This document shows positions 12,863 to 22,859 of a stretch of DNA of 64,000 bases, piece after piece. The position numbers and the translations under genes are program-made. Origin of the DNA: Centrapalus pauciflorus (taxonomy: Eukaryota > Streptophyta > Magnoliopsida > Asterales > Asteraceae); the NCBI GenBank assembly GCA_020465985.1, contig JAANYP010002792.1, positions 12,501 through 76,500 on the forward strand, given 5' to 3'. A model generated the notes under the pieces. That model was not told the DNA's origin. It saw only the letters and a program-made list of their open reading frames with translations, and ran no database searches. Positions within the stretch are counted from its first letter, which is position 1; each line of letters starts with the position of its first letter.

Positions 12863-13595
12863 GTTGGGGGTAAAGTTGGTATTGAAAATTTTAAATTAGA
12901 ATCGAAGATTTTGTGTATCCTATGAAAATCTTTATTTCAGTTAGTATCATTCCTTACATTCATAAACCACGATTAAACATGTTCAATACCGTCAATATTG
13001 GTTTATCACCAAAAGGATTAACATCGACTAAAAACACAATAAACCCCGATTGCACATGTTCAATGACTTGTATATGAAATTGAAACTTCACGAACGGTTT
13101 GATGAAAATAATAAATACATCTATTTGACACCTACCTTTATTTGACACCACCGATTGAAATGTTCTCTAAAACCCATTATCGAATCCGATTGAACATGTT
13201 CACTAAAATCCATTTTGAAATTTATTAAATATATTGTTATGGATGTAAATCCTTATAATTAAGGAATTTATTAATTCATTAGTTGTCATCTATTAATTAA
13301 GATAAACCTAATTGATTATATTACCTTTTTTTACTTATAACCAAACATTGGTGGACTTCGGTTCCCGGTCTAACATGGTAATTCACATCAATAGAGTACC
13401 ATGTTAAACTAGGATACCGAAAAACTATTAATAGCTAATCATTTATCATTAAAATCATTATATAAAATATAAAATTGCTTAAAAATTTTTCCCATGTTAA
13501 TGAGTGCTGGGGTAAAATTGGTTTTGAAAATTTTTTAAATTAGAATCGAAGATTCAGTATGATACCCCATTAATCCCGACCTTATAAATACATAC
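12863..13595. repeat. Gene-free interval with a pair of ~55-bp direct repeats
   Basis: TTTTAAATTAGAATCGAAGA preceded by GGGGTAAARTTGGT occurs at about 12868-12918 and again at about 13508-13560, some 640 bp apart. Between them are several GATTGMACATGTTCA words. These could be the ends of an unrecognised element. No coding signal. Confidence 0.45.
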
Positions 13596-13599
13596 ACAC

Positions 13600-13648
<49 letters not shown>
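13596..13648. repeat. (TA)n microsatellite
   Basis: TA tract on the left edge of the family-D element. Confidence 0.95.
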
Positions 13649-13649
<1 letters not shown>

Positions 13650-14090
13650 CTTCAAGATCTATGGAGTACCATCTTTGACTGGAGTACTGGAAAATCGTAT
13701 GAAAAGTATATGTTCATTACTGTAAAATGTTAAAATTTAATGCACAACTACAATATACATATGTTCAAATGTGCATTATTATTGACTAGTTCACATCATT
13801 TAAATGTTCATTAAGATAAAATGTTCAATTTCATGCAAAATAACAATATGCACATGTTCAAATGTGCAATATGCATAAACATGTGTATATTACACATTTT
13901 TGCTTGAAATTAAACATTTTGTCTTAATGAACTTGTAAATGATATGAATTAGCTAATCATAATGCAATTTTGAACATATGTATATTATATAATTTTACAT
14001 GAAATTTAACATTTTATTATAATGAATATGTACATTTGATATGGTTTTCAGTATTCCAATCTAATATAGTTTTCTCATGGATCTCGATAT
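13649..14090. repeat. TA-flanked element, family D
   Basis: Left end GCTTCAAGATCTATGGAGTACC. The right end includes TTTCAGTATTCCAATCTAATA followed by CATGGATCTCGAT. The same arrangement with better-preserved ends occurs at 46836-47261. The interior alternates words such as CATATGTTCAAATGTGCA. Non-coding. Confidence 0.55.
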
Positions 14091-14163
14091 TTATATGTAT
14101 GTGTGTGTATATGTGTACGTATATGAATTAGTTTTGGGTTTGGATTGGATTAAACGGGTCACC

Positions 14164-14168
14164 ACTAC
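14164..14168. repeat. Target-site duplication, left (ACTAC)
   Basis: ACTAC precedes the left LTR and recurs at 22674-22678 after the right LTR, so the element is one complete insertion. Confidence 0.95.
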
Positions 14169-14425
14169 TGTAACACCCGCTAATTCCGAGATAATAGATT
14201 TATTTTAAGTCGTTTATCTCATTTATTAATTTGAGGAAATAAGGTATAAAATTCAATTGTTGAACATTTAAAATATTAAATGTTGTAGTTTAAGAATTGG
14301 AAAATATATATATACATATAAACAAATCTCACCATATTCATAATTTAAAAAGAAAAAAAAATAAATAAATAAATATATCCATGCATGCCTGGATCCATCA
14401 TAAACATCATCATCATCCAACTTTC

Positions 14426-14434
14426 TATATAAAT
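14426..14434 (+). promoter_or_regulatory. Predicted LTR TATA box
   Basis: TATATAAAT about 257 bp into the LTR (20025-20033 in the right LTR). Transcription would start near 14455. This is the only strong TATA box in a sensible place in the LTR. Confidence 0.6.
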
Positions 14435-14598
14435 TCGTTTATATGTACACATAAAACCCTAATAGCTAATCTTGCACCTCAAGAACATAAATATTTTTAT
14501 AAAATCTGGGTATTTCTTTCATATTTTGGGCTAGAGTTCAAAGAATTGAGTAGCATTTTCATCATCTTCAACTCAAATCACCACTGGAGATTCATTAA

Positions 14599-14606
14599 GG
14601 TAACTA
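14599..14606 (+). promoter_or_regulatory. Candidate splice donor in LTR leader
   Basis: TTAAG/GTAACT follows a leader-like stretch that begins CACCTCAAGAACA. The lone LTR at 27161-28885 has the same order on its own strand: TATA box, CTCAAGAACACA on the opposite side, then CTTCAAG/GTAAG. A matching acceptor lies at 17332-17334, just before gag. Confidence 0.5.
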
Positions 14607-14849
14607 TCCACACCACAGTAATCACTATATACATGTTTTCAATCATAGAATATATTTCTGCTTAGAACATAACCGGGAGTTAAACATTTGAAACAATGAT
14701 AAATAACAACTTCACAATATGGTTTAAGAGTTTTGTGGAACAAACGGAGATTTTTCTTGGGTTTTACATGATGATTTAAAAACTTATATAAGGAGATTCA
14801 AACCAGTAAATAGAAGGTAGAACGTATTCGTATGGATTATGTGGAGTAC

Positions 14850-15370
14850 CGCCGGAGTTAAAAGACGGCGGCGTGGTTATCGGTCGACGTCAGCAGCGGC
14901 GCCGCCGCCCTGTTCGGCCTGCCGTTTGACTGCTTTCTGTGCTCCATCGAAAGAGGTGAGATAGTAAGAGTTGTGTGGGTGTTGAGTGGTGTCTGGTCGG
15001 CGCCGAAGACGCCATGACCGGCGACCTGCACGGCGGCGGTGGCAGCCACCATCGACGCCTTCTGTCTGTCCGTTTTTCTTCTTTTTTTTGTTCTGGGTTG
15101 CGCCGAAGGGGGGGTTGTTGTAAGATCGATCAGTAGTCGACCATAGGGATTCACCGTCGGACTCGCCGCCGTCACCGACGGCTAGTCACCGCTCCATCTC
15201 GGCTGCGATGAGGCCCTGTCGCCTGCCTCGTTTTTTTTCTCTTTGGTGTCGGCAGTGTGAAACAAATGAGAGAAAGGAGGGTGTGCGTGGGTGGTAGACT
15301 CGTCGGCGCCGGGAACTGCCATGGCCGGCGATTCCTTCCCCTTGGTCGGCGCTGTCTGTCCCTATTCTTC
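14850..15370. repeat. GC-rich, internally duplicated block inside the LTR
   Basis: Two imperfect copies about 310 bp apart share GTCGGCGCCG...GCCATGRCCGGCGA and a CTGTCTGTCC tail (about 14940-15075 and 15255-15365). GC content is far above the rest of the LTR. It could be captured host leader sequence, but I cannot identify a source. Confidence 0.6.
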
Positions 15371-16531
15371 TCTCTGTTTCTTTTCCTTCTATTGTTCAGC
15401 AGAGAGAGGGAGGAGAGGATATTCCTTTTGTTTTTTTTAATCCTTATTTTTATTTTAATTGTTTGATTTAGGTTAGGTTAGAATTTGGGTTTTAAAAATT
15501 TGGGCTCTACCTCTTTATTATTTACTATGGGCTATGTAACTTTATTTTGGACTTTAATAAAATCTGATTTTTGGGCTTATTTAGAGGTTGTTGAGGGCTA
15601 AACATTTAATTTTCTTTTAAGTTCCTTTCTAGTTAGTTTAATTTGGATCTAGATAATTTAAATCACTAAACTTGGGTTTGAGTTAGTTTTAATTTTCTAA
15701 GTCCAATACAAATTCATTTTTATGTGAAATTGTTATTTAGATTATATGAATATTATGGGTTTATATAATGTAGAAAGAGATTAGTAATTTGATGACTAGT
15801 TTAATTAATTTAATAAAGTAGTTCATATTTAAGAATTATTATTTGAGTTGAACCTTCATGAAATTGAAATAGGAATTAAAAGATAGAATAAAATATTCCA
15901 TATGTAAAATACTCTAGTTGTTCTAATTAAGTTGGTGCAATTTCAATTAGTACTTTTTATCATAGTTGGTGTTATAATTAAAGTAAAATTATTACGTTAA
16001 TTTATAAAATTGCTTTATTAATGTAACAAAAACATAAATCATTTTATGTAGAAAAGTACACATTAATTATTAATGAAGGAGTTTTGTAAACAATAACAAA
16101 TAAATCGAAATTTACCGACTTAATCCCTGAGATTTAATTAATAGAATTGATAACGGCTTTAGTTACTTCTAGAATTGAGAATATTGATAAATAGGCAATA
16201 TACTTTGTTATCAGGACTCTATTGAATTGATCGAGACGTGTGACTCTCGGTAGTGCTTTCAGCTGATTTTTTTGATAGTTGCTTGGCGAGTTACAGATTA
16301 CGAGCACTGTGAGTAATTGATTTAATTTCGCAAATGATCATAAATGATATGCTTGCACTGGATATCTCTTTCGTTTCTATTGTCATGATTATTCTTTAAC
16401 TACCATGCTTAGCCTTGAATGTTGTTATTTATTTCATTGCCTTGATGCCGATATCTGAGAACCCTTTTTCCCCAGTATGCATACTGTGTATTATGTGGAT
16501 TAAGTGAGGTTGCTGTGTGCTTCCGAGTTGT

Positions 16532-16661
16532 ATGGCGGGCGAGCCGCATGTTTTGTACACGTGCTAACCGAGCGAGTCGTACGCCGTGTACTTGTTATCG
16601 GGCGAGCCGGTAACAATACCCTATTCGTGTATGCTAAATCGAGCGAGTCGTAATGCTACAC
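16532..16661 (+). promoter_or_regulatory. Four-hairpin array with invariant GCGAG loops
   Basis: Four consecutive stem-loops: 16532-16549, 16555-16591, 16594-16614 and 16627-16661. Each shows loop GCGAG closed by CGG/CCG in units 1 and 3 and by CGA/TCG in units 2 and 4, so the closing pair changes G-C to A-T in a compensated way. Outer stems differ: GTACACG/CGTGTAC in unit 2, GTTATCGG/CCGGTAAC in unit 3, GTGTA/TACAC in unit 4. This supports selection on RNA structure in the element's leader; the role (packaging, dimerisation or translation) is unknown. Confidence 0.65.
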
Positions 16662-17074
16662 ATGTTGAATTTGAGCCGATATTTGTGTTGATCATGTTAT
16701 ATATGTTTGTCTGTGCTTTTAAATCTGTTACTCGCTAGGCGACGGCTTACCCCGGTTGTGGGGGCAAATTTTCAGGTTTAGCTGATAAGGGAAAGACGCC
16801 TGCTTCAGGATCTAGAGTTTGAGCATTTATGGTATCAGAATGACTTCCGCATTTACTCTGATTTATATTTTGTACTTGGGATGGGTAGATCCCTAGACTT
16901 TCAATTTGGTTGTAATAAGTAGCTGTTATATTTTAGCGCACTCTGAATGTGGTGGTTTTAGTTTATTTATGTATTGAAATTGAAGTTTGAGATTAAAATG
17001 TTTTAGTTTATTACTTCGAGGGTTATGTTGCAGATTTTAGTAATAGCGTCGCATTATTAGAACGGGGTGTTTCA

Positions 17075-17093
17075 ATATCAGAGACAGGTTTGG
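17075..17093 (+). promoter_or_regulatory. Primer-binding site, initiator tRNA-Met type (divergent)
   Basis: ATATCAGAGACAGGTTTGG follows the LTR end directly. The TATCAGAG core fits the complement of the plant initiator tRNA-Met 3' end, but the usual leading TGG is not kept. Confidence 0.65.
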
Positions 17094-17331
17094 TTTAAGT
17101 GAATTAAGTACTTGTTGGTGCTTAGTCTTAAACCGTAAGATCATTAGTAGTGTAAGTTATGATTTTACGAGATAAACTCTATCCTGATGGCCTTAGGAAA
17201 TTGGGTACGGTTAAGATAGGGTTTAACTGTAATCTTCATAAATATATGAACGTATACCCTTATGAGTAAACCAGAAACTAATCAAGTATGAAAATATAAC
17301 TGAAATTTAATTTAATTCGTAAATTTAATTT

Positions 17332-17334
17332 CAG
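17332..17334 (+). promoter_or_regulatory. Candidate splice acceptor before gag
   Basis: TTTAATTTCAG ends 4 nt before the gag ATG at 17339. Splicing from 14599 would put the gag start close to the capped end and remove the LTR leader, the hairpin array and the primer site. Confidence 0.45.
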
Positions 17335-17338
17335 CATC

Positions 17339-18805
17339 ATGGCTGATGATGAGAGCCACAGTCATCCACGCGATGAGCGAGTTATTGTAGAGTCAGAGGA
17401 TATAGAGCATTCTGACGGAGAGCGTGAGGATGGGGATGATTTAGATGATGATATTGGACCCGAGGGAGGACCGTTGACCCCTCGTGAGACCTGGATGATG
17501 AGGCACATGACCCGTTATGTACGAGATGTTATGAATGAGAGCCGCGCGGAGGTGCAGCAGGGTTTTCAGGAGATTCGTGATCTGATTGCTTCATCCCGAT
17601 CTGATGCGGGAAATCCTTTGGTATCTGCTCCTACTGGCGGGGGAAATATTGTGGAGACTGAGACTGGTGGACGACGACCTGATCGTGCTTCGTTCAAGGC
17701 CTTTAAGGGGTCTGGGGCCAAGGAATTCGACGGGACTATGGAGCCTGTGAAGGCTCTAGAGTGGCTAGAGTGTGCGGAGAGGGCATTTCGCCTGAGCCAC
17801 TGTTTAGAGACTGATATGGTAGAGTATGCCGCGGGGATGCTATTGGGTCCAGCGTTGACTTGGTGGAAAAACACTTCGAGGGCTATTGGTTCCGATCTGG
17901 TGGGGACGATGACTTGGGCTCAGTTTAGGAAGAGATTTCAGGATCAGTACTGTCCAGCTGACTTGACGAGGGAGATTGAGAGACAGTTTTTAGCTCTACG
18001 ACAGGAGGGTCTGACAGTTCAGGAGTATGAGGCTGCGTTCAGGGAGAAGTCTCAGTTTGTGACTAGATATGCGTTAGATGAGGAGACGAGAGTAGACATG
18101 TTTGTTACTGGGCTTCGTGCTGAAATTAAAGAGTTTGTTGAGATGCAGAGCTATAAGACCCTTGAGGAGGCAGTTATGAGTGCGCGGAAGCGCGAACGAG
18201 CACTGATAGGTTTCACTACTTCGTTGACGTCATCACCCAAGAAAGCTAGGACTGCGGGTCCTGATCGGTTATTTCAGACTTCTGCAAAATCATCTGGTTC
18301 TTCTTTCTCCCAATCCCAGCAGCAGTATACATCAGCGACACAGATGCCGCACGATTGCCAGCAGTGTGGGAAGAGACATACTGGATTCTGTAGTGGTTTT
18401 TCTAGAGGGTGTCACGCATGTGGAGATACCAAGCACATTAGAGTTAACTGTCCGATTCATCCATTGATTTGTTTCGATTGTGGGGTTCAGGGCCATGTGG
18501 CGAGGAACTGTCCTCAGCGGAGACAGAGTCAGAATATGAGTGCTAGCATTGCATCTATGAGTCAGCCTGCTGCGAGACCAGCTCAGTCGAGGAAAGGCGA
18601 CATTGATAGAGTTTCGAATCGTGCTTTTCAGATCACCGCCGATGAGGCTTACGAAACTCCTGATGTGGTTACGGGTATTTCTGACTTAACGTTTTTCTTA
18701 TTTATATGTAATTTAACTGGGGTGACACCATTCATTTTTTTTATATACGTGCATCTTTATATATATTATCTGAATGTATTTATTATATGTTATTTGATTC
18801 CATAG
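17339..18805 (+). CDS. gag: Retrotransposon Gag polyprotein (intact, 488 aa)
   Basis: Forms the virus-like particle and packages element RNA. Residues 1-45 are acidic. The capsid-type retrotrans_gag domain spans about 115-285, with WLECAERAF at 142-150, GPALTWWKN at 170-178 and FRKRFQDQY at 196-204. Two CCHC zinc knuckles (C358-C361-H366-C371; C378-C381-H386-C391) follow a partial Cys-rich module starting at C340. Residues 430-446 (QITADEAYETPDVVTG) match the linker that normally leads into protease, and then homology stops. The last ~40 residues are unusually hydrophobic. Alternatively an intron 18675-18805 (ACGG/GTATTT...CCATAG/ACG) is removed, giving a short polar C-terminus ending at a TAA at 18835-18837. 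The ATG fits the acceptor at 17334. No catalytic DSGA of protease is present. Confidence 0.92.
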   Translation: MADDESHSHPRDERVIVESEDIEHSDGEREDGDDLDDDIGPEGGPLTPRETWMMRHMTRYVRDVMNESRAEVQQGFQEIRDLIASSRSDAGNPLVSAPTGGGNIVETETGGRRPDRASFKAFKGSGAKEFDGTMEPVKALEWLECAERAFRLSHCLETDMVEYAAGMLLGPALTWWKNTSRAIGSDLVGTMTWAQFRKRFQDQYCPADLTREIERQFLALRQEGLTVQEYEAAFREKSQFVTRYALDEETRVDMFVTGLRAEIKEFVEMQSYKTLEEAVMSARKRERALIGFTTSLTSSPKKARTAGPDRLFQTSAKSSGSSFSQSQQQYTSATQMPHDCQQCGKRHTGFCSGFSRGCHACGDTKHIRVNCPIHPLICFDCGVQGHVARNCPQRRQSQNMSASIASMSQPAARPAQSRKGDIDRVSNRAFQITADEAYETPDVVTGISDLTFFLFICNLTGVTPFIFFIYVHLYIYYLNVFIICYLIP

Positions 18806-19018
18806 ACGTTGAGACCGTAAGCGAGCGTGTGTCATAACCTTAAGAGATTTACATATATGCTTAGTCTTGGTGATCAAGGTTTCACTTTAGGGTTTGTAGT
18901 TATAATTACTAGGGGATTGAATGTGATTGTGGTATGAATTAATTAATGCTCATGTTGTTTGTTCAAGAAGTAGGATTTTAATTTTGAGTGAGTAGATAAG
19001 AATATATGTATTTATAGT

Positions 19019-19166
19019 GTTTTGATGCAACACGGAGAAGAGTAATCATTTATACATTGAGGTAGTTGAAAGACCATGAGAGAAAAGATTTGCTACACGA
19101 ATAAGTATTGACAGCGATATTGTTTACATTGAAGTTTTGGAGATGTTATTTATAAGACATGAGATG
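19019..19166 (+). pseudogene. Pol remnant: RNase H region, frameshifted
   Basis: Translation gives VLMQHG in one frame, then after a shift pieces matching the plant gypsy RNase H block: RVIIYTLR, LKDHE and LTAILFTLKFWRCYL. The usual family pattern is GRVIAYASRQLK.HE...DLELAAVVFALKIWRHYLYG. At least three stop codons interrupt it. It shows the element descends from a full gag-pol element. Confidence 0.75.
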
Positions 19167-19317
19167 TCTGCTAGTCACAAATACTTGCGGAGGTAAATCT
19201 TACAGGACAAAATTTCATTGAATGTATTAAGATAAGCATTATCAATTGATTGGCATTCGAAATCTAAGCGCACAATTAGATTCAGATTATTCGCGAGTGA
19301 TTGGGAGTTATTCAGGA

Positions 19318-19735
19318 TCGACCAGAATTATATTCGGTTTAGGCATAGATCAGTTGGATTTGAAGTTGATAGTTATGTGATGCTAAGAGTATTGTCTGCG
19401 AAGGAGATTATTAAAAAAAAAAAATTTAAGAAGCTTAATCTTAAGTTCATTGTAATGTGTTGGATTATAAGCATAGGTGCGCCAGATTATCAATTTAGGT
19501 TACCATTGGAGTTTGTTAATGCACATGATGGATACGATATTAGTTTTATTTATAAAAAAAATTTGAAGAATGTCGATAGGATGATATCCACTCAGAATGA
19601 TAAGATTGATACGATACATAGAAATGTCAAGATGATTTAATCAGGGTGGCGTATTACCGAAATCCGAATTATACGTGGAAATTTAAAACAGAGATGTAAA
19701 TGAGTTATTCGATTTACCCTAATTTTAGATAATCT
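19318..19735 (+). pseudogene. Pol remnant: integrase C-terminal and chromodomain-like tail
   Basis: Frames carry FEVDSYVMLRVLSAKEI, then KKLNLKFI, GAPDYQFRLPLEF and HDGYDISFIYKKNL, in the order of the integrase GPY/F module (FEVGD.VFLRVSP, KL.P.FIGPF, YRLALP, HDVFHVS.L). After a frameshift RNPNYTWKFKTEM and a YP.F-type end resemble the chromodomain-like terminus. The only continuous open stretch, 19377-19640 (87 aa), is part of this remnant and not a separate gene. Confidence 0.75.
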
Positions 19736-19760
19736 CGAGGACGAGATTAATTCAAGTTGT

Positions 19761-19767
19761 AGGAGAT
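19761..19767 (+). promoter_or_regulatory. Polypurine tract (weak)
   Basis: AGGAGAT abuts the right LTR, preceded by CTCGAGGACGAGATT, the usual segment before the tract in Tekay-type elements. It is short and contains a T. Confidence 0.5.
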
Positions 19768-22673
19768 TGTAACACCCGCTAATTCCGAGATAATAGATTT
19801 ATTTTAAGTCGTTTATCTCATTTATTAATTTGAGGAAATAAGGTATAAAATTCAATTGTTGAACATTTAAAATATTAAATGTTGTAGTTTAAGAATTGGG
19901 AAATATATATATACATATAAACAAATCTCACCATATTCATAATTTAAAAAGAAAAAAAAATAAATAAATAAATATATCCATGCATGCCTGGATCCATCAT
20001 AAACATCATCATCATCCAACTTTCTATATAAATTCGTGTATATGTACACATAAAACCCTAATAGCTAATCTTGCACCTCAAGAACATAAACATTTTTATA
20101 AAATCTGGGTATTTCTTTCATATTTTGGGCTAGAGTTCAAAGAATTGAGTAGCATTTTCATCATCTTCAACTCAAATCACCACTGGAGATTCATTAAGGT
20201 AACTATCCACACCACAGTAATCACTATATACATGTTTTCAATCATAGAATATATTTCTGCTTAGAACATAACCGGGAGTTAAACATTTGAAACAATGATA
20301 AATAACAACTTCACAATATGGTTTAAGAGTTTTGTGGAACAAACGGAGATTTTTCTTGGGTTTTACATGATGATTTAAAAACTTATATAAGGAGATTCAA
20401 ACCAGTAAATAGAAGGTAGAACGTATTCGTATGGATTATGTGGAGTACCGCCGGAGTTAAAAGACGGCGGCGTGGTTATCGGTCGACGTCAGCAGCGGCG
20501 CCGCCGCCCTGTTCGGCCTGCCGTTTGACTGCTTTCTGTGCTCCATCGAAAGAGGTGAGATAGTAAGAGTTGTGTGGGTGTTGAGTGGTGTCTGGTCGGC
20601 GCCGAAGACGCCATGACCGGCGACCTGCACGGCGGCGGTGGCAGCCACCATCGACGCCTTCTGTCTGTCCGTTTTTCTTCTTTTTTTTGTTCTGGGTTGC
20701 GCCGAAGGGGGGGTTGTTGTAAGATCGATCAGTAGTCGACCATAGGGATTCACCGTCGGACTCGCCGCCGTCACCGACGGCTAGTCACCGCTCCATCTCG
20801 GCTGCGATGAGGCCCTGTCGCCTGCCTCGTTTTTTTTCTCTTTGGTGTCGGCAGTGTGAAACAAATGAGAGAAAGGAGGGTGTGCGTGGGTGGTAGACTC
20901 GTCGGCGCCGGGAACTGCCATGGCCGGCGATTCCTTCCCCTTGGTCGGCGCTGTCTGTCCCTATTCTTCTCTCTGTTTCTTTTCCTTCTATTGTTCAGCA
21001 GAGAGAGGGAGGAGAGGATATTCCTTTTGTTTTTTTTAATCCTTATTTTTATTTTAATTGTTTGATTTAGGTTAGGTTAGAATTTGGGTTTTAAAAATTT
21101 GGGCTCTACCTCTTTATTATTTACTATGGGCTATGTAACTTTATTTTGGACTTTAATAAAATCTGATTTTTGGGCTTATTTAGAGGTTGTTGAGGGCTAA
21201 ACATTTAATTTTCTTTTAAGTTCCTTTCTAGTTAGTTTAATTTGGATCTAGATAATTTAAATCACTAAACTTGGGTTTGAGTTAGTTTTAATTTTCTAAG
21301 TCCAATACAAATTCATTTTTATGTGAAATTGTTATTTAGATTATATGAATATTATGGGTTTATATAATGTAGAAAGAGATTAGTAATTTGATGACTAGTT
21401 TAATTAATTTAATAAAGTAGTTCATATTTAAGAATTATTATTTGAGTTGAACCTTCATGAAATTGAAATAGGAATTAAAAGATAGAATAAAATATTCCAT
21501 ATGTAAAATACTCTAGTTGTTCTAATTAAGTTGGTGCAATTTCAATTAGTACTTTTTATCATAGTTGGTGTTATAATTAAAGTAAAATTATTACGTTAAT
21601 TTATAAAATTGCTTTATTAATGTAACAAAAACATAAATCATTTTATGTAGAAAAGTACACATTAATTATTAATGAAGGAGTTTTGTAAACAATAACAAAT
21701 AAATCGAAATTTACCGACTTAATCCCTGAGATTTAATTAATAGAATTGATAACGGCTTTAGTTACTTCTAGAATTGAGAATATTGATAAATAGGCAATAT
21801 ACTTTGTTATCAGGACTCTATTGAATTGATCGAGACGTGTGACTCTCGGTAGTGCTTTCAGCTGATTTTTTTGATAGTTGCTTGGCGAGTTACAGATTAC
21901 GAGCACTGTGAGTAATTGATTTAATTTCGCAAATGATCATAAATGATATGCTTGCACTGGATATCTCTTTCGTTTCTATTGTCATGATTATTCTTTAACT
22001 ACCATGCTTAGCCTTGAATGTTGTTATTTATTTCATTGCCTTGATGCCGATATCTGAGAACCCTTTTTCCCCAGTATGCATACTGTGTATTATGTGGATT
22101 AAGTGAGGTTGCTGTGTGCTTCCGAGTTGTATGGCGCGCGAGCCGCATGTTTTGTACACGTGCTAACCGAGCGAGTCGTACGCCGTGTACTTGTTATCGG
22201 GCGAGCCGGTAACAATACCCTATTCGTGTATGCTAAATCGAGCGAGTCGTAATGCTACACATGTTGAATTTGAGCCGATATTTGTGTTGATCATGTTATA
22301 TATGTTTGTCTGTGCTTTTAAATCTGTTACTCGCTAGGCGACGGCTTACCCCGGTTGTGGGGGCAAATTTTCAGGTTTAGCTGATAAGGGAAAGACGCCT
22401 GCTTCAGGATCTAGAGTTTGAGCATTTATGGTATCAGAATGACTTCCGCATTTACTCTGATTTATATTTTGTACTTGGGATGGGTAGATCCCTAGACTTT
22501 CAATTTGGTTGTAATAAGTAGCTGTTATATTTTAGCGCACTCTGAATGTGGTGGTTTTAGTTTATTTATGTATTGAAATTGAAGTTTGAGATTAAAATGT
22601 TTTAGTTTATTACTTCGAGGGTTATGTTGCAGATTTTAGTAATAGCGTCGCATTATTAGAACGGGGTGTTTCA
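19768..22673 (+). repeat. 3' LTR
   Basis: Same length as the 5' LTR (2906 bp). Differences seen: GGAAA to GGGAA in the first 150 bp, TTT to TGT near 20038, AAATA to AAACA near 20090, and GCGGGCG to GCGCGCG near 22137. The last change breaks the pair closing the first GCGAG loop. The hairpin array is at 22131-22260. Confidence 0.95.
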
Positions 22674-22678
22674 ACTAC
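22674..22678. repeat. Target-site duplication, right (ACTAC)
   Basis: Matches 14164-14168. Confidence 0.95.
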
Positions 22679-22859
22679 GACTAATTCCTAATCTACATAA
22701 CATCAGCCTCCTTAATGATTTCTAAGTACTACTTTGGCACATCATCATTTAACGTTTGGTTTAATCAATTTTCTATTAATTATGGCAGTTATGATGCCCT
22801 ACAAAAAACAAACGATTGAATGTAAAAGTGTATTTCAGATAATTTCAGAAAGACTATTT

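Larger units (their letters stand above)
14169..17074 (+). repeat. 5' LTR
   Basis: TG...CA-bounded LTR. A TATA box (TATATAAAT, 14426-14434) implies a short U3 of roughly 290 bp and a very long transcribed R-U5 of about 2.6 kb. Within it are a candidate splice donor (AAG/GTAACT, 14599/14600), a GC-rich duplicated block (14850-15370), a primer-site-like TGGTATCAGA (16830-16839) and a four-hairpin array (16532-16661). The open frame on the minus strand at 14858-15175 is identical in both LTRs and looks like GC-rich non-coding DNA. Confidence 0.95.
14169..22673 (+). mobile_element. Young gag-only Ty3/gypsy-type LTR retrotransposon (TR-GAG-like)
   Basis: An 8505-bp element has two 2906-bp LTRs (TGTAACACCC...GGGTGTTTCA), a 5-bp ACTAC target duplication, a tRNA-Met-like primer site and an intact gag. 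Pol is reduced to decayed RNase H and integrase traces. I found four LTR differences by eye (about 0.14%), implying recent transposition. Since pol was already ruined, enzymes came from another element. Gag, the two CCHC knuckles, the integrase remnant and the chromodomain-like tail point to a Tekay/Del-type chromovirus ancestor. It matches the TR-GAG class of non-autonomous plant elements. Confidence 0.93.

Noticed and set aside
14858..15175. 105-aa minus-strand frame present twice (also 20457-20774)
   Set aside because: It is the GC-rich part of the LTR. Its duplication reflects the two LTRs, not a conserved gene.
19377..19640. 87-aa frame as an independent gene
   Set aside because: Order of motifs shows it is a decayed integrase C-terminus.
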